Assembly (NCBI GenBank): GCA_016191325.1
Contig: JACPOV010000008.1
Coordinates: 124,001-188,000 of the forward strand
Reading direction: 5' to 3'
DNA: 64,000 nt
From: Candidatus Dependentiae bacterium
Lineage (GTDB): Bacteria > Babelota > Babeliae > Babelales > JACPOV01
Shown: positions 44,484 to 53,130 of the stretch, one piece after another
Numbering within the stretch: position 1 is the first letter of the stretch
How the letters are laid out: every line of letters starts with the position of its first letter
Program-made: the position numbers and the translations under genes
The notes under the pieces: model-generated
Database searches by the model: none
What the model was told of the DNA's origin: nothing
Seen by the model: only the letters and a program-made list of their open reading frames with translations

Positions 44484-45294
44484 ATAAATCTCCTTGAACT
44501 TTATGTGCCGTGTGAACAATGCTCAGTTGTTGCTTCAAAAACAAATGAGCTTGTTTAGTAGTTAATTGTTCCATCACCGATCCGTTTGCTACGACGATGC
44601 ATCCTGCAGATGCTGGTTGCATAATAAGTACTAATGCGTCTGTTTTTTGCGTCAGCATTTCCGCGCTAGCAATAAAATGATGAATATCATGCGTATTAGC
44701 TGTGCGCTGAATACTATGCGGATTGAATGATGCATTAATGCCAAAAAGTATGCCTGATTGAGAAATAAGCAATGCGCAGCTTTGATCAAACGAACTGCTT
44801 TCAACCATGAATGGTAAGAGTGATGGCTGCAGCGGCGCATTAATGTGCAGTTCACATTCAAGAAGCGGGTGCAGCGCATCTCGCTGCTCAATAATGCAAA
44901 AAAAAGATTTTCCAAGGGAGCGAGCATGAAGCGCAGCGCGCACTACTAAATCGATCCAATCATCGTGCGCCGAAGGCATGAGCGGTTGTGTTTTTTTAAA
45001 TGTGATGAGTTGTTTTTGCAGTGATTGTTGGTGCGCAAGCATTAAAAGCATTATGATGCCGGGGCTATAGAGCAAAATAAATGTCATAATCGTATCGAGT
45101 TGCGCGTACGCAGCAACCAACATTAAAACGCATGACGCAATAAAGGAAAAAAGAAGAGGCGACGATCGATCTTTTTTGAGCCACGTGCTGATGGAAAAAA
45201 TAATGGCGGCAAAAAAGAAAATCTCGAAAATATCCTTGAGGCAATAGATATTACTTTGATTAATAACCATAACCATGGTATGCCACATATTCAT
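44434..45294 (-). CDS. CdaA-like diadenylate cyclase homologue, motif-deficient
   Basis: 286 residues from the ATG at 45294, preceded by 'caggagtagca'. Three N-terminal membrane spans (about 23-38, 47-63 and 68-87) lead to a DAC-like domain (110-250). The alignment with CdaA is readable around 'TQKTDALVLIMQPASAGCIVVANGSV' (family: 'sDAxvivVSEExGxISxaxxG'), but the catalytic 'DGA' is 'DQS' (170-172) and the 'GTRHRAA' loop is 'RTANTHDIHHF' (197-207). Both motifs bind and align ATP in active cyclases, so c-di-AMP synthesis is unlikely. It overlaps the cdaR-like gene by 50 bases. Confidence 0.75.
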   Translation of the reverse strand: MNMWHTMVMVINQSNIYCLKDIFEIFFFAAIIFSISTWLKKDRSSPLLFSFIASCVLMLVAAYAQLDTIMTFILLYSPGIIMLLMLAHQQSLQKQLITFKKTQPLMPSAHDDWIDLVVRAALHARSLGKSFFCIIEQRDALHPLLECELHINAPLQPSLLPFMVESSSFDQSCALLISQSGILFGINASFNPHSIQRTANTHDIHHFIASAEMLTQKTDALVLIMQPASAGCIVVANGSVMEQLTTKQAHLFLKQQLSIVHTAHKVQGDLYEIRSDKTGVHEQPRS

Positions 45295-45509
45295 TGCTAC
45301 TCCTGCTTTTTGGTGAGAGCCTATCTTTTCTTTTCTATTCCTACAAGAAGAATTTAGCGAGTGCAATCTTATCGATTTTTAAAAAAATGATGCACGCAAT
45401 GGTGGGTTTGTTTTTCCGTGAACTTTTTTTCAAAAGTATTATACTGCAGGGCAGATTGATTACATTGTTATTTTATTGAGGCAAGGTTTTTATAAACTTC
45501 AGGAAAATT

Positions 45510-46625
45510 ATGAGCATCATCAGAAGTACACAAAAAAACGTTTTACTTACTATGTTTTTAATAGCAAGCACTATTAATGCGGAGTCGGCTGGGATGCCAA
45601 AATTAGAAACAGATGAATGGCTCAATAGATTTGATCATATTTTGAAAGATTTGCCGCAAGAGGAGTTATTGAGGGCGTTGGCTGAGAGGCAAAAATGGAA
45701 GACGGTCCAAGCTATCGCTAAAACTACGCAAACTCAAAAGCCGGAAGATAGCGAAGCGCATTATTATTCGCCAAAATTCCCGACCGAACTTTCAAATGAA
45801 GAAAAAAAGCTCGATGTCTATAAACGAATAGCAAAAAAATATATAGGTACATTACCATCACATGTTGAGGATCTGGTTTCGTACTTTAAATACCATAAAG
45901 AATGTGTGGACGAAAACGTTTCTATACATAATAAGTTGCTCTTACATGGCAAACCGGGCACGGGCAAAACGCATCTTGTTAAAGTACTTTCTCAAGAATT
46001 GCAAATTCCCCTCATATCGTTTTCAGCATCTTTTTTTGGGGACAAGTATATAGGTGAATCATCCAGAAAAATCCGGTGCGCGTTTGAAGCTGCAAAAAAA
46101 CTCAATCAGCCGGTTCTTGTTTTTATCGATGAGATTGACGCACTTGCGACTAAGAGAAAAGATAGCACCCATGAAGAGCATAGGGCTACGTTAATAACAT
46201 TGCTAACTGAACTGCAGGAGCTTCAAAATAATAAGAATATTTTTTTTATTGTGGCGACCAATGATTTGGAGGCATTAGATCCAGCAGTTAAAGATAGATT
46301 TTCAGGATCGGTGTGCGAGATCAAGGAATTGGATAAAGTTGAAAAGACAAAACTGTATCAAAAAGCTTTTTTAGATCGAGGAATGGAAATTGAGGAAGAA
46401 TTTGCGCAATGCTTAGCAGCTGTTACAGCTAAAGACTTTTCTAATCGAGATGTGGAATACATAGCGACGACAACGATTCTAAAGCGATTTTTAGATAGTA
46501 AGAAAAATCCTGAAGAATGCAAAAATAAGGGTCTGTGCTCTTACGCAAGAAAATCTATTGATTCGACCGGAAAAAAAGCAAGCTTTTATAATATTCTGAC
46601 GCAAACATATTGCGATGGAATATAA
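45510..46625 (+). CDS. exported AAA+ ATPase
   Basis: 371 residues. N-terminus MSIIRSTQKNVLLTMFLIASTINA is a signal peptide, followed by 'ESAGMPK'. After about 100 residues of helical linker comes one AAA+ module of the FtsH/katanin/spastin type: Walker A 'GKPGTGKT' (147-154), Walker B 'VFIDEID' (204-210), sensor 1 'VATND' (248-252) and an arginine finger candidate R263 in 'DPAVKDRF'. There is no protease domain or membrane span after the signal. If truly exported it must find ATP elsewhere, for example in a host cell. It ends in TAATG overlap with the toxin-like gene, so the two are translationally coupled and perhaps work together, for example in unfolding or delivering the effector. Confidence 0.87.
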   Translation: MSIIRSTQKNVLLTMFLIASTINAESAGMPKLETDEWLNRFDHILKDLPQEELLRALAERQKWKTVQAIAKTTQTQKPEDSEAHYYSPKFPTELSNEEKKLDVYKRIAKKYIGTLPSHVEDLVSYFKYHKECVDENVSIHNKLLLHGKPGTGKTHLVKVLSQELQIPLISFSASFFGDKYIGESSRKIRCAFEAAKKLNQPVLVFIDEIDALATKRKDSTHEEHRATLITLLTELQELQNNKNIFFIVATNDLEALDPAVKDRFSGSVCEIKELDKVEKTKLYQKAFLDRGMEIEEEFAQCLAAVTAKDFSNRDVEYIATTTILKRFLDSKKNPEECKNKGLCSYARKSIDSTGKKASFYNILTQTYCDGI

Positions 46626-48529
46626 TGAAATATATCTACAACAAAATAATTATTGTATTCTCGCTTTTTATTTACACTCTTGGAGCTGAAGAAAAAGGAA
46701 GCTGTGCTAACTTTAGTCAAACAGCATCAAATACTACTCAATCAAATCAGTCGACTACGGCAGCGGTTCAATCAAGCCAGGCCGCGGCGCTAGCAGCTCA
46801 ATCTCAACCGTCGTCCACTGATAAAAATAAAAACTATGGAAGTGATGATTCCGATTCATCTTCATCAGGGAAGGCTAATTCTAGCGGAAATTCCTACTCA
46901 GGCGTAATGGTGATGTGCAAAGCACAGAGTAGTAATTCCAAAGCAAATTATACAGCGATTGATAATTATATTGCGGATAAATATTGGAAAATCGCTGAAG
47001 AGAGAATTGCAGCGCGAAATGCTAGTGTTGCCTCAGCCAAAGCTGAAGCAAGTTCGTCGGCAAAATCGAAATATGAAGATTTGCTCGAGAGAGTTAGCAA
47101 TAGGCAAAGCAGCATCTCAAATAATCTTTTAAAGGATGTATATGGGGGCTACAAAAGTAATACATCTTACCGTAATGTTTTTTTCAAGTATATCGCTGCC
47201 GCCAGTGCTTCGAAAAATAGCAACGCGAAATCGCGGCATGAATCTGAACTAGTTAATAACAGTATCTCGCCGCAGGCCGCCTTCGAAATAGGTTATAAAG
47301 CGCTTGAGTTAGTGGACAAATACTGGCCAGTTATTAAAACCGGTGCGCAAGCAACTATTGCGGGTGCGGCGGTCGTTTATGGTACGAGCAAAAATAAACA
47401 GGACCACGCCTATAATTCTTATAATAAAAGTACCACATCGGTAAAGAGCGCGGCGCATACAGCATTGCGTACCTATAATCGAGATCACGGTTATAACGAT
47501 GCAAGTCTTTCGGTTACTGATAAGGTTGATAAGGTCTATACCGCATCTGAAATTCATGAATTGCGGGTCAAAGGGGTAGATTCACGCATATTGACTGTTG
47601 ATGCGCAAGGGAATCCTATCCTTGATGAATCATCTCCAATTTATCCAGTTCCTATGACGTTGAGCGATTTAGAACGGTCGAACCAATTATATCCCGGACC
47701 GAATGGTTTTACTTCGATCGCGCCTTATAGGAACGATGGCAATCCATATGGAGCGGTTTTTCCAAATCCCGATTATTTAAATAAACCATTTTTGTTTGGG
47801 GATCAAGTTTCAGCTCAACCAGTTGAGCCGCCAAAAAATGTAGATACGCAAATACAGCCAACTGCACAAAGTGATTCAGCTGTAAAACCAAATGAAGAAA
47901 GTATTCCGACTAAAGTAGAGCAAATTGGCGAAGTATCAAACGAACCGGATCAAGATGGAGAACAGGAGCAGTTGGAAGATACCAATGCTCGCAAGGTAAT
48001 TGAAAGTACTGCGCCACCCAAGAAGATGAAGATTTTGGTGCAAACAACAGTTGGGCATCAAAATCCAGCCAAAAAGAAAATAGATCCGCCAAGAAATGAG
48101 GATAGTGATAAACAAAAAGGAGGAGGTGGTGCTGCCGCAGGTGGCGGTGGAGGCAAGCCCCCTTGGGATGATGATTATGATTACCATAATTGGGAAAATA
48201 GGAAAAATAAAAACATATTTCGTATTTTAAACCGGGATAAAATTAAAGAATCCATTGCGCATAATACAACAAAGAATAGACTCCACCATTTTTTTGATAA
48301 AGAAGGGCATGGATTTTTTAAATTGTTTAATAACATCGGTGGCAAAAATGAAGATACGCAAAAAAAAATAGTTAATGATGTGATAAAAGAACTATTTGAG
48401 AGCGTAAAATTACCGGATGAGGGAAGATTTGATAATCTTCCGATTAATCTCATGGGAGAAACTATTTATGTGAGGGGCTTTGTCCAAGATGGGGTCATTA
48501 AGATTGGAACAATGTTTATTCCTAAATAA
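46625..48529 (+). CDS. large exported polymorphic-toxin-like protein
   Basis: 634 residues. The start ATG overlaps the previous stop (TAATG). Signal peptide MKYIYNKIIIVFSLFIYTLGA, then a Ser/Gln/Asn-rich low-complexity region (about 25-95), a helical middle, a Pro-rich part, a Gly run near 498-510, and a C-terminal module of about 100 residues beginning 'PPWDDD'. Within it 'LHHFFDKEGHGF' (near 552-563) and 'YVRGFVQDGVIKIGTMFIPK' at the very end resemble the compact RNase-like tips of bacterial polymorphic toxins. The next gene has immunity-protein character. The toxic activity is inferred from architecture and context, not shown. Confidence 0.7.
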   Translation: MKYIYNKIIIVFSLFIYTLGAEEKGSCANFSQTASNTTQSNQSTTAAVQSSQAAALAAQSQPSSTDKNKNYGSDDSDSSSSGKANSSGNSYSGVMVMCKAQSSNSKANYTAIDNYIADKYWKIAEERIAARNASVASAKAEASSSAKSKYEDLLERVSNRQSSISNNLLKDVYGGYKSNTSYRNVFFKYIAAASASKNSNAKSRHESELVNNSISPQAAFEIGYKALELVDKYWPVIKTGAQATIAGAAVVYGTSKNKQDHAYNSYNKSTTSVKSAAHTALRTYNRDHGYNDASLSVTDKVDKVYTASEIHELRVKGVDSRILTVDAQGNPILDESSPIYPVPMTLSDLERSNQLYPGPNGFTSIAPYRNDGNPYGAVFPNPDYLNKPFLFGDQVSAQPVEPPKNVDTQIQPTAQSDSAVKPNEESIPTKVEQIGEVSNEPDQDGEQEQLEDTNARKVIESTAPPKKMKILVQTTVGHQNPAKKKIDPPRNEDSDKQKGGGGAAAGGGGGKPPWDDDYDYHNWENRKNKNIFRILNRDKIKESIAHNTTKNRLHHFFDKEGHGFFKLFNNIGGKNEDTQKKIVNDVIKELFESVKLPDEGRFDNLPINLMGETIYVRGFVQDGVIKIGTMFIPK

Positions 48530-48531
48530 GA

Positions 48532-48900
48532 ATGATACTAATGAAAAAAGCTATTCCGTTCGAAGAATTTGAACAAGCAGTGATGTCTAAAATTATGGAG
48601 CGAGATAATTCCATAAATATTATATTACGAGAACAATATAATAGATCGCATGTGATAAGCCGCGACTTTACGGGGGTAGGTTTTTTTACGACTTTTGAAG
48701 TTGCCACAGAAGCATCGCGGATAACGGAACCAGTTCCGAATGCATATGGGGACGTCGAAGCTATTATTAATGGTATCGGCGGTTATGGGTTTATTCTGTT
48801 CATAAAAAACGGAACCATGAGCTTTCTTGAAGGATATACTTGGCGTGATGAGTGGCCGAAATTAATCAATAATTTTGTTTTAGTTCACTCCGATAAATAA
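48532..48900 (+). CDS. probable immunity protein
   Basis: 122 residues, beginning two bases after the toxin-like gene; an ATG three codons in (48541) is an alternative start. No signal peptide, so it stays in the cytoplasm. 'GVGFFTTFEVATEAS', 'GDVEAIINGIGGYGFILFIKNG' and 'LEGYTWRDEWP' match, from memory, a family of small proteins commonly encoded just downstream of polymorphic toxins. Its job would be to neutralise the preceding C-terminal tip. Confidence 0.65.
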   Translation: MILMKKAIPFEEFEQAVMSKIMERDNSINIILREQYNRSHVISRDFTGVGFFTTFEVATEASRITEPVPNAYGDVEAIINGIGGYGFILFIKNGTMSFLEGYTWRDEWPKLINNFVLVHSDK

Positions 48901-48940
48901 AAAGAAACCACTTGAAGAAGTAGGGAAAAGGGCGTGCTTT

Positions 48941-49183
48941 TTGGCGAATGCGACGAAGAGCAAAAAGCCAATTAATGGCCAAGAAGCATTGAATAATTCA
49001 TATTCTTACAGTGATAGTAGGGGTCGGATTGGAATAAGCAACGGGGAATTCGTTGTTTTAAGATACACCCAACCAAGAGTTTATCATGGATATGCAGTGC
49101 CGTGGGAGAAGTTAACAGATCCAATGAAAAATGCCCTAAAAAGCGCGGGAAAGGTCACTAGTCAAGGAAAGATCATCACATGA
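48941..49183 (+). CDS. orphan toxin tip (polymorphic toxin type 17-like)
   Basis: 80 residues from a TTG at 48941, but the frame is open back to 48884 with no ATG or GTG. The sequence 'KPINGQEALNNSYSYS', 'RIGISNGEFVVLRYT', 'VYHGYAVPWEKLTDPMKNALKSAG' resembles, from memory, C-terminal toxin domains of the type 17 polymorphic toxins. It lacks secretion and linker regions, so it looks like a detached tip cassette that could be recombined onto the larger toxin. A purine-rich 'gggaaaaggg' upstream might allow translation. Its stop overlaps the next start (ATGA). Confidence 0.6.
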   Translation: MANATKSKKPINGQEALNNSYSYSDSRGRIGISNGEFVVLRYTQPRVYHGYAVPWEKLTDPMKNALKSAGKVTSQGKIIT

Positions 49184-49767
49184 AGAAAGTAATTTCTATA
49201 TTTAAGATATCAGAAGATAGTTTTATAGAACTCTATTTTCCGGATCTAAGAAATAAGCAGAATTTCTATTGTGCGCCAACCAGCGCCTTGCATAAATTTG
49301 ATGAAGTAACCGCACAGCTAAACATAAATCATAAAACCATCCTTTTGCAAGAGGGCGAGCTTAGGGATATGATTTGGGTCCTTTATAGAAAGTTGCAAAG
49401 GGCGCAGCAAAAAACTTGCGAACTTCCGAATTGGATTGAGATTGGAGATTTTGTTCGTTGTTTAAACGAATCAGATAAGGATGACGCAGAGCAAAGATAT
49501 AAGGATATAGATTTCAGCAATTTTTGGTTATGGTCGATGGCTAGTGGGGCGCAATCGTTCGTATATACGCGAAATGGCAAAATATATTTAGAGGTTGGAT
49601 ATATCTATAAATGGCATAGTCGCGAGCGAAAGGATTCTGATACCGATTATATTCCATATGAAGAATTTATAAAAAACTACAAACCAATTTTGGTTCAAGA
49701 AATAACTCCTGAAATGGCACAAGAATGGTCTGCTCAGTGCGAATCTTTGATAAAGCAGATCGAATGA
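49180..49767 (+). CDS. probable immunity protein, paralogue of 50608 gene
   Basis: 195 residues, no signal peptide, starting in ATGA overlap with the orphan tip. It is paralogous to the gene at 50608-51204: both have a central 'FxxWSxxxGxxQxxxYTxxxKxYLE' block and nearly the same C-terminus ('DYIPYEEFIKNYKPILVQEITPEMAQEW'). The pairing with the orphan tip suggests it is the cognate immunity protein. No known domain is recognised. Confidence 0.6.
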   Translation: MKKVISIFKISEDSFIELYFPDLRNKQNFYCAPTSALHKFDEVTAQLNINHKTILLQEGELRDMIWVLYRKLQRAQQKTCELPNWIEIGDFVRCLNESDKDDAEQRYKDIDFSNFWLWSMASGAQSFVYTRNGKIYLEVGYIYKWHSRERKDSDTDYIPYEEFIKNYKPILVQEITPEMAQEWSAQCESLIKQIE

Positions 49768-49777
49768 GCTCATATAC

Positions 49778-50356
49778 ATGAACTGGAAAGAGAAATTAAA
49801 AAAATTAGAGTTTGCTAAAAATTGGGACGCAGCAATTGAGTTTATGCAAGGTGCAATTAGAGAAGACCCAAACAATATTGATAAATATCTCTTTATAAAT
49901 TACCTATTAATGAATTTATCAGTTGAAGAAGAATATGATAAAAGCAAGCAGAAATATTATAAGACTTTAGCAAAATGGTATTTCGATGAAGCATATTCAA
50001 AGTTTTATGAAAACCCCGAATTTTTGCATTTAACAGCAAAAACTGCGGTCATGAGCGAATGGTTCTTTGGAATAACCGATGATGACTATCGTAGAATGTT
50101 AGAAAAAGCGCATGATATAGAGCCTCAAAATCCTCTTTATCAAGAATCATACTTTTATGATCTTGAAAGTAAAAATCCCGAAAGCGATGAGCTTATCTCA
50201 TACGCAAAGATGATATTGAGTGTTAATTCTCCAATCAAAAAGCAATTGAGTAACAAAGGAGCTTTGGGCGAATATATAATGGAACTGCAACAGGGCTGGG
50301 CCCAGGATGTATTAAAGGTTGCCGATCGTTTAAAAAGACAGAAAAACCAAAATTGA
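49778..50356 (+). CDS. probable immunity protein, helical repeat type
   Basis: 192 residues, no signal peptide, no ribosome site of note. Helical throughout: 'NWDAAIEFMQGAIREDPNNIDKYLFINYLLMNLSVEEEYD' and 'MSEWFFGITDDDYRRMLEKAHDIEPQNPLYQESYFYDLES' are TPR-like pairs. I recall such proteins from other toxin/immunity islands, where they act as immunity proteins. It lies ten bases after the preceding gene. Confidence 0.6.
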   Translation: MNWKEKLKKLEFAKNWDAAIEFMQGAIREDPNNIDKYLFINYLLMNLSVEEEYDKSKQKYYKTLAKWYFDEAYSKFYENPEFLHLTAKTAVMSEWFFGITDDDYRRMLEKAHDIEPQNPLYQESYFYDLESKNPESDELISYAKMILSVNSPIKKQLSNKGALGEYIMELQQGWAQDVLKVADRLKRQKNQN

Positions 50357-50371
50357 GAACTGAAAATAAAC

Positions 50372-50581
50372 ATGCTAAACCAAATGCAAAATAAATTGAC
50401 AAACCTACAGGCATTTAATGCAATGCGAAAATTCTTAGAGCTTTATTATACACAAACAAGCTCAGATGACGTGGGCTCATTGCTAGACGATTTACAAATT
50501 CTAAAAGATGGTAAAACTGCTGACCCCGCTGCCTGGAATGATTGGATTGACTGTGTTGAAGAAATCTTGAAACGGGACTAG
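50372..50581 (+). CDS. small probable immunity protein
   Basis: 69 residues. 'LQAFNAMRKFLELYYTQTSSDDVGSLLDDLQ' and 'DGKTADPAAWNDWIDCVE' match, from memory, a very common small immunity-like family found after polymorphic toxins of many bacteria. No matching toxin tip is adjacent. It sits 15 bases after the previous gene. Confidence 0.65.
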   Translation: MLNQMQNKLTNLQAFNAMRKFLELYYTQTSSDDVGSLLDDLQILKDGKTADPAAWNDWIDCVEEILKRD

Positions 50582-50607
50582 GTGGTTTGTATAAGGTAAC
50601 GCTGAGA

Positions 50608-51204
50608 ATGAAAAAAGTGTTGTTAAACTTTGAGATTTCTAAAGAGAATCGAATTGAAGTGTTTTTTTCTGATGAAATAAATAAATTCAATTATTTTTAT
50701 GAGCCGAGTGAAAAATTACATGTATTTGATGAAGTAAATATTGCGCTTTACATGCAAAATAAGCAAATCATTTTGGCCGAAGATCCACTTCGAGATGGAG
50801 TTGAATCTTTATACAATCAATTAATCAGAGCGAAACAAGGTTTGATATCCCTTCCTAAAGGTATCAATATTGGGACATTATCATATCATATTAATGAATC
50901 AACATATTTATCAGAGCAGGTGGGTGGCAAGCGATTAATTAACTCAATGAATTTTTCTGTATGGTCATTGCCAGCCGGCAAAGCACAAACATACATGTAT
51001 ACTTCTCAAAATAAACTATATCTTGAAATAGGAGTTTTTTATAGGTGGCATTATATAGAGCGAACAGATGCTGACATTGATTATATTCCATATGAAGATT
51101 TTATAAAAAATTATAAACCGATTTTAGTTGATGAAGTAACTAATGAAATGGCTTCGAATTGGATGCAACAATGCGAATCATTATTGAAGCAGCTTGTATT
51201 ATAA
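50608..51204 (+). CDS. probable immunity protein, paralogue of 49180 gene
   Basis: 198 residues from the ATG at 50608; an in-frame TTG at 50587 gives 205. It shares 'RDxxxxLYxxLxRAxQ', 'NFSVWSLPAGKAQTYMYTSQNKLYLEIG' and 'DYIPYEDFIKNYKPILVDEV' with the 49180-49767 protein. Together the two genes bracket two other probable immunity genes, suggesting stepwise accumulation of spare immunity genes by duplication. Confidence 0.6.
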   Translation: MKKVLLNFEISKENRIEVFFSDEINKFNYFYEPSEKLHVFDEVNIALYMQNKQIILAEDPLRDGVESLYNQLIRAKQGLISLPKGINIGTLSYHINESTYLSEQVGGKRLINSMNFSVWSLPAGKAQTYMYTSQNKLYLEIGVFYRWHYIERTDADIDYIPYEDFIKNYKPILVDEVTNEMASNWMQQCESLLKQLVL

Positions 51205-51265
51205 GTTATCTTTCATTTCATATATATTTATCCAATATTGAGAGAAGCTTTATATATTTTTTTGA

Positions 51266-52288
<1,023 letters not shown>

Positions 52289-52340
52289 TGCTGGCGCATT
52301 ATTTTCGAAGATTTTATGTTAAAAGTAAATGTACTCCGCC

Positions 52341-52525
52341 ATCCCTCGATACAATTTCTCGTTGCACTTGAAATCACTCGGGACGAGCGCGGGGAATATT
52401 TTTTTCTCAGCGTAAATGTATTAGTATTCGGTTATTATGAGCCGATTTGAAAATTTGATGAGACAATTTAGTCTCGCGCTCGTCCCGAGTGGTTTTTAAC
52501 TTTGTTAAAAATTGTATCGAGGGAT
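52341..52525. repeat. long inverted-repeat element (MITE-like)
   Basis: Two nested perfect 17-bp arm pairs: atccctcgatacaattt (52341-52357) with its complement at 52509-52525, and cactcgggacgagcgcg (52375-52391) with its complement at 52475-52491. They enclose an AT-rich centre. The arms are GC-rich compared with their surroundings. It lies between trpS and the next gene. I see no coding sequence in it; it could also act as the trpS transcription terminator. Confidence 0.8.
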
Positions 52526-52551
52526 AGTGCGAAAAAAATAAAGGAGAAGTG

Positions 52552-53130
52552 ATGGTTAAGCATAAAAAACATATCGCGATCGCGTCAATCGTGATCGTCG
52601 CGGCGTTGATGTTATTGGTATTGATAAGTTCAATTACTACGTGGTATCAAACGGAATCTGCGACAGATATCGTGATTGTGAATCATATTTCGCAATTAAG
52701 CGCGGTATTTAAAAAGATCAATGATACTGCAGGAATCATGGATTTTGATCACCAGAAAAATTATATCGATTTTCTCAATGTAAAATCATTTTCTGGCTCT
52801 GAGGTCGGCTCCATGAATCTGGCTTATCCAAATAAATGGGAAGGGCCGTATCTGAAAGAAAACCCGACGGTGCAAGAACAAAATTATCAAGTTGTGCGCA
52901 CCAAAAAAGGATTTTTCATAATTCCGGGCGACGGCGTAAAACTCAGCAATGGGAAAATAATAGGGAAAGATATTCTTATTGATGAAAGTGCCGATATTCC
53001 TGCAATGATGGCAGATGAAAAAATGCTCAATTTTAACGGGAAGGCTCTTGCTGCACCAGTTCCTATGAGCAAAACGGAAAAAAGATCAGCATTTATGGAA
53101 TGGAATAGCGATGCGCTGGACGTGGGATAA
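52552..53130 (+). CDS. membrane-anchored pilin-like protein
   Basis: 192 residues from the ATG at 52552, just after 'aaaggagaagtg'. One N-terminal span (IAIASIVIVAALMLLVLISSI, after a basic MVKHKKH) anchors an extracytoplasmic domain. 'NKWEGPYLKENPTVQEQNYQVV' and 'GFFIIPGDGVKLSNGK' recall the 'WxGPYLxxxP' region of type II secretion pseudopilins, but there is no prepilin peptidase site (Gly-Phe-x-x-x-Glu). The pilin link is only suggestive. The stop overlaps the next gene by 20 bases. Confidence 0.6.
   Translation: MVKHKKHIAIASIVIVAALMLLVLISSITTWYQTESATDIVIVNHISQLSAVFKKINDTAGIMDFDHQKNYIDFLNVKSFSGSEVGSMNLAYPNKWEGPYLKENPTVQEQNYQVVRTKKGFFIIPGDGVKLSNGKIIGKDILIDESADIPAMMADEKMLNFNGKALAAPVPMSKTEKRSAFMEWNSDALDVG

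Noticed and set aside
45294-45479. Hydrophobic 61-residue frame on the plus strand
   Set aside because: It overlaps the 5' region of the CdaA-like gene, lacks a ribosome site, and its composition follows from the AT-rich leader.
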